Origin: Amborella trichopoda
Lineage: Eukaryota; Streptophyta; Magnoliopsida; Amborellales; Amborellaceae
Assembly: GCF_000471905.2 (NCBI RefSeq)
Contig: NW_006500010.1
Span: forward strand, 1,583,815 to 1,647,814
Direction: 5' to 3'
DNA: 64,000 bases
Positions within the stretch are counted from its first letter, which is position 1. The number at the start of each line of letters is the position of its first letter. Positions 44,417 to 57,100 of the stretch are shown in pieces. A program made the translations under genes and the position numbers. Under the pieces are notes generated by a model. The model searched no databases and was not told where the DNA came from. It saw nothing but the letters and a program-made list of their open reading frames with translations.

Positions 44417-46487
44417 TTCATTCAGAGTAAGATGATGGCTTTATTTAATAAAAAAAAAGAGGAGCTTTGGTATTAATATTTTACAGAATAAAAGAAACAA
44501 TTGTAGATTATATGTGAAAATTTAGTATGTCCACTTTTTCTCTGGTACTTCTTACAAGAAACATAGTTAGGGGGATTATTCAGGTATCCTTAAAGAGTTC
44601 TTATGTTGTTATCATTGTGTGTACATATTGTTTTTTGGCATGGGAATGCCTCTCACAGTTAACTTCATCAAAAAAAAAATTGAGGAATGCCTCTCCCAAT
44701 CTACTGCACTTGATGAATAAGATGGGCAAGTCTATTAATGGGTTGAGAAAGAAAAATGACTTTTTTCCCAAGGTAAATGAAAGAAAAGAAAATGACTGCA
44801 AGTAAATTATTTAAAATAAATGAAGTTCAGAATATGGGTATTCTTTACCTCTGATTCTGATTCTTCTATTGCCTGCTGTATGTAGATTGCAAGAGGCATG
44901 TGTGTGCCAAGAAAACATGAAATCATGACATAAAAGAAACAGAAAAGGAAGAATTGACTACTGAGAAATGCATGAGTATCTTCGCTAATATCTTATTATT
45001 AGGATGCAGATCTTACTCATTTTTAAATTTGGAAGCCTGATGTCCTTGCCATTCTGGTCATGTTTGGGTTTTGACTCAATTAGGTGATGTGAGCTGAGAT
45101 TCTTGTGATGGGTAGTTAGGATATTGTTCATTACTTTGGTGTCTCAAGCCATGGTGTTATTGTTTCCTCTTCTTTTTTTTTTAGTGAATATTCCTCTCTG
45201 TATATACTGAATTTATTTTGAAGATCAATTACCACCCACAAAAACAAAGTATGGGACTGATGTATTTGGTTCAATTTGCAGGTAATGCATGGCCAAAGCA
45301 GAGAAATTTTGTTGTCTTTGAGAGCTTGATACTTCATTGATTGAGGAAGAAAATTTTCATGTATGCAGGCCAACCTTGCATACAGATCTGCATTTAGATG
45401 CATGGCATGCACTAGTGATGAGGTTTTTTTTTCTACCCCAGATTCATACAAGACATGGGCCTTGTGCTCTGAATCCCATTTGACCTGAAAAGGGCTCGCC
45501 TTTTAGTGTCTTTAGACTATACGAAAAGGGTGAAATGGAGTAATTTTTTTCTGTAGTTTTTTTAATTATTGTCTGATTATTTTGTAATGTTTTAGAATAC
45601 GTAATTCCAAGTTTTAGTAAAACATATGGTATATCTTTTCCGAGAGAATTTCATTTGCAGTTAGCATGCATAATCATATCATAATAGAAGTATATTTATT
45701 TCGGTGCCAAGTCAATGCTCCCATGTTTCGATAAAGGAATGGGGTTATAAATGAATAATGTGAGGCAATTTCTATTTTTCCGTATAGGTGAGGCTCAGAA
45801 ACAGCCCTCACCCATGAAGCACACGATCGTTCCAAACAATGTCATTTTCTACTCGTGAATGGACAAGGGACAGAGGGATTATCCTTTAATAAATGGTCCA
45901 TATAAATCGAGGCCCGATATGAGAATTCATGCACCATTCAAAAAGGCAATAGAGGAAGGGATTGTCAGGTCATTCATTAGATGTATTGAATGACTTGGGA
46001 TTGAATCACGAGATCCGAGAATTTCATTAAGAACTTTATGTTTAATCGATGATATTTTTACAACTTTTCATTTTAAAATCTAAAGGACAAGAATGATTGT
46101 GACTTCGTACAAAAAATAAATGCCCTCTTTATAAAAAAAAAACTTTATAGCAGAACAAGAGGTTAAAACTTGAACTTAAAAAAGTATAAGAAATCAAAGT
46201 GGAAATACTTATAAAATGAGATGTTGAACAGTGACAGATTACAGAGGAAAAGCCAGGAGCTGTACTCTCCCCGCCAGTCCTAGGAGTTGGTGGACCATAG
46301 CAGAAAGGCAAGATTTAGGCAAAAACGTTGCTTATCTTTTAGGAAACAAAATTCATAAAGAATTAGGAGACCAAGGACATTACGTTGGAGTAATTCCATT
46401 TAAGATGAAAATTCCATTTCAATTGATGCTTGCAGACGCTTACGCTCTGAAAATGTCAAAACCAATATTACATTATTATTTTTTAAA
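44417..46487. other. Intergenic DNA, no gene recognised
   Basis: Low-copy-looking sequence with several short ORFs lacking motifs. 45780-46130 has short MITE-like phrases (GTGAGGCTCAGAAACAGCCC) but no matched ends. Confidence 0.35.
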
Positions 46488-46497
46488 ATGTGAACTA

Positions 46498-46631
46498 TTG
46501 CTTCTTTTTTTTTTTTGGTTTGGGGTAAGTAATTGGAAAGAGGGGGCCTTACCCTCGGTAGGAGTTGAGCCTAGAACATAACATTGCAAATCATCAAACG
46601 TTAACCAATTAAACCCATGGCCTTTTTCTAT
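46498..46631 (-). mobile_element. tRNA-derived SINE with target duplication
   Basis: On the minus strand an A-box-like TTGGTTAACGTTTG (46605-46592) and a B-box-like AGGCTCAACTCC (46574-46563) are ~30 bases apart, as in a tRNA head. The 3' end is a poly-A tail seen as a T run at 46505-46516 on the plus strand. ATGTGAACTA (46488-46497) and ATGTAAACTA (46632-46641) flank it (9 of 10). It is short (~134 bp) and noncoding. Confidence 0.7.
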
Positions 46632-46641
46632 ATGTAAACTA

Positions 46642-48135
46642 AATTTACCTTTTTGAAAAATATAACGCAAATTACTTTGACCATGGTAGTTAGATTGCCA
46701 CAAGCCATTAGTAATATACTTCTTTATATTTGTAAAGGTACGTTTATATTGGGTAGTGATTTCATACAATAGTTGTATCATACAATAGTTGTATCATAGT
46801 ATAATGCAACAGCACTTCAAAAAAACCATGTTTGGGGCATTTGTATGACCCAAAATTTTGCCCACACTCTCTTCATCCCAATAATCAATCCAAAAAAAAT
46901 AACAATTCAATTTGAATCCTAAACATGGTCAAAATAATCCCTTCCAAAAACAAACCTAGACCATTCATTTGGTGAATTTCACGATCTTAACCTTTATAAA
47001 CTAAAAATCATTTTTTTTATTTTTTAACATTGTTCATCTAATGATAATAAAACCATCCCAAAAAATTGAAAATGAAAAAATCCTTCTAAAACTCAAATCT
47101 AAATATCTCACCAAAATGAACGGCCAATGTTAATTGGACTACAAAAATACTTTCTAAATTGTGTTTTTCAAAAAAAAATAAATTTATGATTGTTCGATAG
47201 AATAAAAAGAGTGTATATTTCAAAATTTGGATCAAACAAATGACCATACCATGGTTTTTGAAAGTTGTTCATCATATTATTACACATCCGTTGTATGAAA
47301 TCTGCCCATTTATATTCCTTCAGGGAAAATGAATGTAATAGAAATGCAGGAAAAGAACCATTTTGCCTTAAATCATGAAGATGCAAACCACTGGTCTTCA
47401 AAATGTAGCATCACTAAAAATTTCATTGCAGCGAGCTCAAAAGCACTTGATTTCTGTTATCTGGATTCAATTACAACTCACAACTCACCACAGATTAAAG
47501 GTTAAAATTAATATCAAGGAAATGACTGATAAAGCCCACCTTTTCAATATCTCTCAAGTACATGAACTAATATTAACACCCACCATCCTAAACTGAATTA
47601 GTAATTATGTACAGAACAAGTCATACATCGCAGTACCATGTAATTTACAAAAACAACTTTGTAACAAACAAGGGAACCCCCAACCAAACATAAAGCCAAA
47701 TTGGGCTCCCTAACAAAACCGCTGGTATTATCATGTTCCAGTGCTGAAGGAACTCTGCTTTTCTTTCACAGTTTTTACATGGCCACGGTGATGAGTTTCT
47801 CAATTGGCTTCTGCACATGTAGGATTATGGATAGTAAGGTTAGAGACAAAAAAAACCAACATTCAAAGAAAATGTTGTAATTCAGGTATTAATATCATTT
47901 TGGTATCCTTGTATGGGTTCGTGAATACCTCTACTATTGCATGGTGCGCCCAAGGGACTTGCTCTGTCTCTCTTTGAGACACACATGCACATGCCCTCAG
48001 TAGAGCATATCGAATCCCCCAGCAAACACATTGCTTACTCCTGGAATGAACAAATGAACCTCAAGTCCCCATAAAAGTGGTACAAGCTTCTCATGACACC
48101 AAGAGTTTGACCTCCTCTTGCAAGCTCTCTTCACC
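46642..48135. other. Region downstream of SCC3
   Basis: The part nearest 48135 is the SCC3 3' UTR (minus strand), with no fixed end. 46830-47170 is AT-rich and unassigned. ORFs at 47168-47596 lack motifs and look like chance. Confidence 0.4.
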
Positions 48136-51100
48136 TTAGGCTTCCTGTTGCTCACCTCTCTTCAATTTCATCAATGACCCGAGCTTAATAGATTTGAGTC
48201 CCAGTGACTCCCTCAAAGTAGGCTCCCTTTCTTCCTCCTCCTGCTCCTCCTCTTCCTCCTCCCCCTCTGATTCACTAATGGATTCCTCTTCATCGCTTGA
48301 GTCTTTCCCTTCAAAAAGTTTCTTGCCTGAGATGTTCCTTGCCTTTCTAGGTCGGCCCCGGCGTCTTGACACATGAACTTCCTTCTCACCTGCACACAGA
48401 ATCATACAATCTTCAAAACAGAAATGTGACTAATCACATTAGCCAGTACTTCTATATGCGTACATAGGCATACATGCAAACAGGAAAGTAAAATATACAC
48501 AACCCAGGTTCAGGAAAAACATATTCCACAGGGTTTTCAGCTGTATGATTGGATCTTGTTGGAATCTGTTAATATCTCATCAGATTCCATAATAGAAAGT
48601 TGAAGGATAGTTTATCAACTGCAATCCAATTGGATAATGAAGTGCTGACATATTTTCCATTTCTTACAGAGGTTGTGTACACTATACCCTTTCAATATGC
48701 ATGTATTGGAAAGTATAATATACACAAAGTATACATCATCAGGTTGCCATACACACACAGGCCATCAGGCTTGTCACACGTGCGTGCACACACATATTTG
48801 TCTGCCCAGGAGAATGAAGTCAATTATTTTTTCACATACGAGCCCAGCTCTGCTTGAAACTCACATCAACTGGCTCATTTTTGGGTCACATAATTCTTCA
48901 TATAGCATACCAATACTTAATGCATGATATGCTCCAAGGTTTAGATGTCGAAATACAGTGAGTATGATACGTTCACTAACACAAACAAAGCAGTGCCAGC
49001 CTGTTGGTACCAATATTGACTCACAATTTCACACAAGTGAGAGACACTAGCATTCCACTACTCTCTAGCCACTATGGCATTTTTCACAACAGCCGGATTA
49101 TGGTCACTTTATTCACACCCACAATTTTTCAAATTATTTGCAAAGGTAAATAAGAGTCTTCTGCCCCTCCATGGCTTGCCCAGGGTAACAAAATACCATA
49201 CAGATACACTATTTAGATAACAAATTTCTACAACTCAACTATAGTTCAGAAGATGCTCCAATTTGCTCAACAGTTCCATGAATTCGAAACTAGAGAAAAA
49301 AATCATGTGAGAAACAATTCTAAATCAAGTACTTTTCCATTAGATTTATGAGAATATAGGGTCTCACAAAAATACAAAGTTCTAATAAAAAAGTGAGTGA
49401 AAAAACTTTCATTACAATAGCATGCATTGGAAGGTCAAATAACATCGACAGGGTAGATATCAAAGCAGAGCAAGCAAGACAACAGAAATAATAGAGTTCA
49501 TCTGTTTTAATATCAAACAGAAATCATCACAAATGCTGCAGGATATATGAAGCTCTATGTGGACATCAGAACCTCTTGGACCGAAGGTTCCAGAGGCTGT
49601 TTCCCATTAATTACAAGTTCACACTTGATTAGGCATATTTGATATTGAAAATATATTACCCGTTCATCTAGATAGTAAGTCTGCTCAATAAAAACTAGAA
49701 GTAAATAAAGATCTAGCACGACAAATTGAAGCATCAAGAAGAATGACAAAGTAATACAGGCATCACCTTGGAAACCCTCATTCTTTGAGCATTTTTCACG
49801 TAAGAACTCAATGAACTTGTCATAAGGACGCCAACCACTAGGATCCTCTTCTGGATTGAATTTCTCTGCCCTTTTCTTTACATCTTTTATACTAGTTCCA
49901 AGGATATCTATATGTTAGTATGATGAATTATGAGAAAAGTAAACTTCAACGGCTAAAAATGCTAACAGAAATACTCACGTGTCATTAACATCTGAAGCAG
50001 GAAGTCTAGACACAAAGTGAAGTACAGCTCCCTCCAGAAAGGGTAAGTGTTTTGGTACATCAGTGAAGGCAAACACAATCCCATCATTAACAATCTTTAG
50101 TATGTGTAACCTATGGATGTTGCGCGCAGCACCAATGAATGTTGCAGACAGACGAGAAGCAAGTTCTTTGCATTCAGCAATAGATTTGGCAGCCAAGGAC
50201 TCATCATCACTTCGCGAAATCTCATTCACATGCCTTTGGAAGGCCTAATCAAGAAATAAAAAAGGTCACACTACATAAATCAGCTTTAAAAAAAAAAAAC
50301 TAATGATGATCATGTATGATATGATATTGAATCAACAAAATAACAGCTTTTTAGCAATGGTACAGCTCTGCAGGAGAAATACCCTTTTTAATGCTCCCAG
50401 AAACAAATTGGGTATATCATCTGCAGCAGATTTCTTTAGAACAGTAATTAAATGCTTGATAGTGTCCTCAATGCTTTTCCCATGCATAACATAATGCGCA
50501 ATGATCTCCGAACCAAGAAAGTCCTGCACAAACGTACACATTCACCTTCCATGTAAACTTTTTACAGTTAGGTATTTGAGCTTTAAGGTACTAGTTTGTG
50601 ACATATCAATAAATTTCTGGGGGAAAAAGGAGTCAAAAAGTAAAAAATGAATGAAAACAATGACAAAATTAATGGTGCACTAATATGAATACACAAAAAG
50701 AATGATAGAAATAATGGAAATAGTTTTCAACCAGCAATTGACGCACCTCAGTTATACCTCAGTAGCTGCATCATTGCCCAAGCAAGAATGATAGAAATAA
50801 TGGTCCAAAGATTAAATGTTTAAAGATATTTGAAAAGACAACTTAAGTAACATTGTGTTCAACAGTAAGGAGTAGAAAGGTACTGCAAGAACCACACCTA
50901 AAATAAACAGAATATGCAACAGCTCCAGGTTTCCAGTTTTACACAACAATTTGATTCATGATATGGAATTAAATTTTGTTTTAATTCGGGGCAAATTGAC
51001 ACCAATAGAAACTGAAAATACTCATCACACCAGCCTACTATCACAGAGGAAGACAACTGTTCCATAGCCGGCCAACAATTCTATCCAAATATATATATAA

Positions 51101-54100
51101 ATGATTGCCAGTCATTTGCAAAAAGTCCCATCTTGCAGATGCTCTTGGTTCTACCTGATGTGACTAAACTGAACAGCACCATAAAATCTACAAGCTCTTT
51201 AGAAAGCATAAAACCATAATGTATTAAAAAGTGCCTCAGCTACTAAGAAATATTACTCAAGCCAAGGCATGATTACGAGTGTCTTGAAGCTGCAGTTGAG
51301 GCATGTGCATCATGGAAGCCCACCCCACAATGCATCTCAACCAGAGCAAGTGAGCATTTTCAGGATTTTGTAAACTTTAAACAAAAGCCTCTCCAAGCTA
51401 CCAGATCCAATCTTAATTCTTTGGAAATTGTTATATCCTCAGGGAACATATCCATACATTTGCATCCCCCGAGGCACGAACCATCCATCCCAAAGATGGA
51501 TGTAAATGGTGGTCCCTCCAAAAATAAAAACTTAAAACCAATGGTCTACATATTTCCTTAAAAAAAATATATATTCTTGAAGCTGTCTTCAACCAATTAT
51601 TATTTTCAGTTTTAAAATTTAATAATCTCCATGTTAGAAATTATATATTCCTTACAAATTAGTGCCAAAATCCATTTCAAAAATGGATATTTTAGAGGGG
51701 GCAGATTTCCACATATCAGTTTGGGGGACTCATGGAAACCGTGTCCTAATTCTTTTTCCGTTCAAATCCCTCTTTGACCGGCTTGGTCCTATAGGAGGAC
51801 ACTCTGGTATCCAAAGTTCTTCTTAAACTCAGATTAGACCTTATTCAACCTGACTTGTAATAGTCTACAACTCAAGTGAACAGACCATCTCAACTTTCCG
51901 CTTTGCTCGAATCTTATGCAGCTATGCCCTTGTCATTTTCTCTTTCCACTCCCTGGCATCTATAGTTGTGTGTGTCTCCATTGTATCAATAGAAACGAAT
52001 GTACAGATCCTGTTCATGTAAGGTCATCCCTTGGTATCTATAGTTTTGCACAATGGCCCCAACTTCTTATCATTACATGGGCAATCTAATGGAACCTCTC
52101 AGAAAGAGAAATGCAGATTACAAGACATAACAAGATAATCCCAAAAACATATTAGACCATCATATCTGTTTGCCTAACATAATGCCCGAAGAAGTTCTAA
52201 AAACACTATTGGGTCATCATAGATGTAGGCTTGCACCACAGGCCCTCTTATCTTACAATGCACTCAAGTCAACAGTCAATATTTATATACAAAAAGATAG
52301 GAATACAAATACTAATACACAATAATTTGAAACGGTTGCCCACAAGCACACAATTGTGTATGTAGTTAACTTCTGTCATAACATTAGATTTGTTCCGCTT
52401 CACCATTCCCTTTGTTGAATGTTGCATCTCTTTGAGTAGATTTGAACTGGAGACAAATGATTCTGTCGATCGATTACCTAGTTCCGGGGCTTCTAATCCA
52501 GTCATGCAAGGATGGGGCCAGTGACTGGGAATTAGCTTGGCTACTTTGAGAGCAATTCAGTATGATATAAGTTATGAACTCCAAACAAGGCAACAAAAGC
52601 AATACTTGTGCATTATAAGTTCAATGAACCAATTGCAACGGTGGGGTGCTGAGTGTTCAAATTAACAGCATCACAAAACCAACAAAGAGCCACAATTCAA
52701 TTATCAATTACTAAAACAAAATAGAGAAAAAGATGTGTAACTAGTTTTGCCATATCATAGAAGCATTCAATAATCTACCTTAGGAACTATATCATGTGTA
52801 ACTAGTTTTGCTGCTGCGGTCATGACCGAATCCCGCAGTTTTGTCACGTCAACATACTCTTCGTTGACATCTTCATCTTCCGTATCATCTATGATATAAG
52901 CCCATCCATGAATTGATAACCCACAAAAGCCACAAGAAAGAAGGTAACACTTCAAAACCTAACATGAAATATTGTATAGACAGGAAAGTAACATAGAATA
53001 AAGCCCATGACACAAGGCCATCCACCTGATATACTGAATTGTTGTTCGCTAAGCCTCCAAAACTTTTTCAGGATGGCTATGTCTGGATAGAACCCTAAGG
53101 CATGTAGCTTTGAAGGCGCAAGCTTCGCCTTACTGAACAAGCACCAAATCTCTGCAAGTATAATGCAAACCTAATGCAGAGAAAAAATTTGTACAATCAT
53201 CAAGTTTTCGTTTGTTCAACATCATATTTGGACATTTCAGTCCCTCATATTTATCAAAATAGAGAACATAAAAGTTCCGATGGTTAAAAGTAGTAAAAAA
53301 GTTTGACTGAGGACTCACTCTGCTACTAAGGGGACCTCGAGTCCTCCCTTCCTCCCAAGATTTGAGTAGAGTGTCCAGAAAATGCTCTAATTGTTCTAAC
53401 AGGGTAGTACGTTTAGCCAAAAGAGAGGATATAAGTGCTTCAGCAGGATTTTCAGTATCAAGAGACTTCCTAGCCCATAGTATATGCAAGTACATGTTGA
53501 GAAGCAGAAGACTGACAACCTGGAACAAAACCGACTATCAGTCATTAAACCATATCTTGATAAAGATGTTTCTTTTCTTTATATTGTTCCATTGCCAAGA
53601 TCTTGACATACCTCATCACCTAAATCATTATATTTCTTCAGAAGACCAACCATATCTTCAAACAAACTCTCATTTAGTGGGAACTTTTTACATTGAAGCA
53701 TATAAAGCCTTCGTAAGCTTACAAGTAATGAGTAATCATCATCAGCAACCTGTAAATGATGATATGATACTTTATCTAATTGTTTAGCTGACATTAGAGA
53801 TAAGCATTGACCCTCAAACAGAAGACTTACCTCAACTTGACTAAAGACAGATGTAAGCTTTAGAAGCGATTCATCCTCGAGTTCTTTGAATTTATTTTGA
53901 GCAAAATCTTGCAAATCTGCTTGACTCTCACGGGCACAGAAGTCAAGAGCCTTGATGCCAGACCTCAAGATTTCGATCTCCCCATGTTTGAAAAAAGCCT
54001 CCTTTATGAGTTGGAGAGTAGAGCAAAAATTCTGAAAGGGAGAGATACAAATGTCACCACTAGGTTCATCGATCAATAAACAAGGGTCAAACTATAAGCA

Positions 54101-57100
54101 CCAATAGTTACCGGTTCTTGCCGTTTGAGTGAATAGAGCTCAAGTTTTAAATATAAAATTATTTCACATAACGACGAAACTTTTGTTTTGTCCGCTATAA
54201 ACTTGCGTAAAAGCTGTGGATAGCTCTTTATTAAGGCAATTGTTATTTCATGTCTGCTGTTTTCAAATTCTTCCTGTTAATTCAACAAAACAAAGTTAGT
54301 GACATAACCATCAAAGCACTGTCATCTGAATTCCAGCCCACTTCTATGATAATGAAACAAAAATAAATGCAGGTTCATATTAGAGAGTATATCCAAGGAT
54401 TAATCAACATACAATCAACATAAAACCAATGACTGAATATTAGAGCGACAAAGCATACACGGACATTAATTCCACACAAACATCTTGCCTCTTTTTTTGG
54501 TTTCTTATGGGGAATAAATAGGTACTACTGAAGGAAACCTTATGAGAAGTTCAACATGCACAATTTACGGTACAAACAAAACTAAAGGTTCATCTCAGAG
54601 AGTATCCAAGGTTTAATAAACATAACACACATATTGGATGTTAAAAAATAAAGCTCACATGGATCTAATTCTGGATCAAAGGCTGAGCGTTTGGGGTGGA
54701 CATTAACTCCAGAAAACTGTTTATGAAGCTCAATGGGTTACGCTGGATCAAAGGCCCGCTTCAACCTCCACGCGCCTGCCTCAACCGCCTTTTCTCCCCC
54801 ACCTGTCATATTCCGATCGGCTACTTCAGGAGGAGCAGCTGAGTGCCTCCCAGCTGTCCCAGCCATAGCCTGACCCTTCATTACCTGCCCTCTAGGTGGC
54901 TCCCGTGGGTGAATCCTCCCTCCCACCTACCGCAAGTGACCTACCCCAAGTGATCTTGGGGTCCCCCACCTTCTTGTTGGTGCTGTCAAACCCGGCCCAT
55001 GCACCTCCTTCGTTTATCCCAGCCTCTCCCCTGCTCCCGGCCTGTTACCCGATCCTCCCGAGCCCCGTGACCCCAACCGACTTGAGACGTCTTCTCACTG
55101 CCAGCTGGCTCCCGTCCAAGCTTTCTTCGAGAGGGTTCCTACACCGCCTTCGTCACCTTGCCTTGCCTTCCCTTTGTCTGCCTCCCCAGCCTCTTCGTCT
55201 GTGCGCCTGTCGGCCACCCCTACCCACCCTCCTGGGTCCGCCCCTCCTCTTTCGGGCCTTTCCCCCCCCTCCCATCCCCTTCCCCTCTACCTCTGAACCT
55301 CGAGCCTTCGCCTGCTCCCCCCTCCGGCGCCCTCTCCCCTACCCCCTCCCCGCTGGTGCTAAGCAGTGACCTTAGCCCTCCTCAGGTCCTATCTACCTCC
55401 CTGCGGATAGGCTCTCTACCCCTCCCTATTCTCTTTCACTCTCATTCTACCCTTTTAATCTTGACCACCCTTTTCCCTTTGGTATAAAGCCTTCTAACCT
55501 CCTTAAGATGAACCGAGACTTTTTTCCTCTGGGCATCGTCACAGCCCAATCACAGGACCCGTCTCCTCCATACCCGGCTACTGTTGCTGATTTATTGGCC
55601 CCACATCTCTCTTTTACTCCTCACCTTGTCCATATCCATAGGGTCCACACTATTCACTATGTCCGGTCCATGAACTCCCCCTTCCTGCTCTCCTCCTACA
55701 CCTCCGTCCAGACTCATCAATTTCTTACCTTTGTCCCTACCATCTCCCTCCTCCCCATTGAACTAGCCCCCTCACCCTCTCCTTACCCTCTTATCCCTGG
55801 TGCTCTTGTTCAGGAGGCCATTCCCAACTTTGACCCCCCTCAGCACCCCCTCTCCTTTCCCCCCCCTGGCCTTCCTCTCCCTCCTGAGGTGTCCTTTGGG
55901 AACTCAGAGATTTCTCTTCCGACCCTGTCAACCCTTGTCCGGATCTTCCTTCCCTCCCATCCCTAACTACTGATCTCTACCCTGCGGTCCATCCCCCAAC
56001 CCCCTCTCCAGGAGTTCCCGTTACGCATACGCCTGCCTCCTTGGAATCGCAGGCCGATTCAGAGGCAGAAGATGACACTGAAGACGGGAATTTCTCAGAG
56101 GAAGACAGGATGAGAACCATGTACAAGATTATGGGTTTTGAATATGAGGGACCAAAAGGCCCTGCACACAAATTCCTTACGATAGATGCGCAGAGAAGGA
56201 TGCATGTGAGAATCAGAGGGCAAAGAGAGCTTTGCAACCTCTTCTCCTCCCTCCCTTTCCTTGGGAAAGCTGTTGACTTCTCCCCCTCCAATTCCACCCC
56301 AGGTTGCCCGAGGAGGTCCCCAAGATTGGCTTCCTCCCTTGCTCTCATCCCTTACAAATGAAACTTTTCATTTGGAACATTAGAGGGCTTGGATAGTCCT
56401 CTAAGAAAGATGTGGTCAAAGCCTTCTCCCTCAAAAATTCCCCTACCATCTTGGCCCTTCTTGAAACCAAACTTCCTAACCCAGACCTCCCGCTCATCCG
56501 CAAGATCTGGGGCAGGAGACCTTGCCAGTGGGTCTCATTATCGGTGAACGAGGTATCAAGAGGGATCTAGGTGGTCTGGACCCTTCTAACCTCTCTCTCA
56601 TCTCCCACTTCATAGGTGAATTCTCTATTACCCTTCTTCTCTCCAACATCTCTGATGGTGTCCATAGGAAATTTTCTGTTGTTTATGGCCCTAACTCCAA
56701 CACCATCAGACAAAGACTCTGGCTGGAATTAGACCATATTGCTTCCCTACCTCACCCCATTTGGTGTGTGGGGGGCGACTTCAATGTGGTTCGTTGGTCC
56801 CACGAGAGAAATTCCTCTTCCGCCATCTCCCCGGAAATGAGGAACTTCTCATATTTCATTAGCCATAACGAGCTGATTGACATCCCCCTCAAAGGATGCC
56901 AATTTACTTGGTCCAACCACAGCACCAATCCCACCCTCTCAAAACTTGATAGATTTCTCATTTCTGTCAATTGGGAGGAACAATTCCCTACTTCGTTGTC
57001 TTTGGCCCTACCCAAGCCTACCTCAGACCATTGCCCTATCCTGTTGGACACAAATGCTATTACCAGGGGTTCCCATCCTTTCAGATTTGAAATGCATTGG

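Noticed and set aside
47168-47596. Short ORFs on both strands near the SCC3 3' end
   Set aside because: No motifs; AT-rich sequence beside the 3' UTR.
49892-49910. Alternative SCC3 acceptor (ATATAG) and a U12-like ATATCCTT
   Set aside because: That acceptor puts the exon out of phase and adds residues not found in the family. The CTAG acceptor at 49892 keeps phase and gives NDTIKDVKKR.
54738-54926. Minus-strand ORF rich in Gly and Arg
   Set aside because: Shadow of the C/T-rich LINE 5' part, with no homology to the host gene on that strand.
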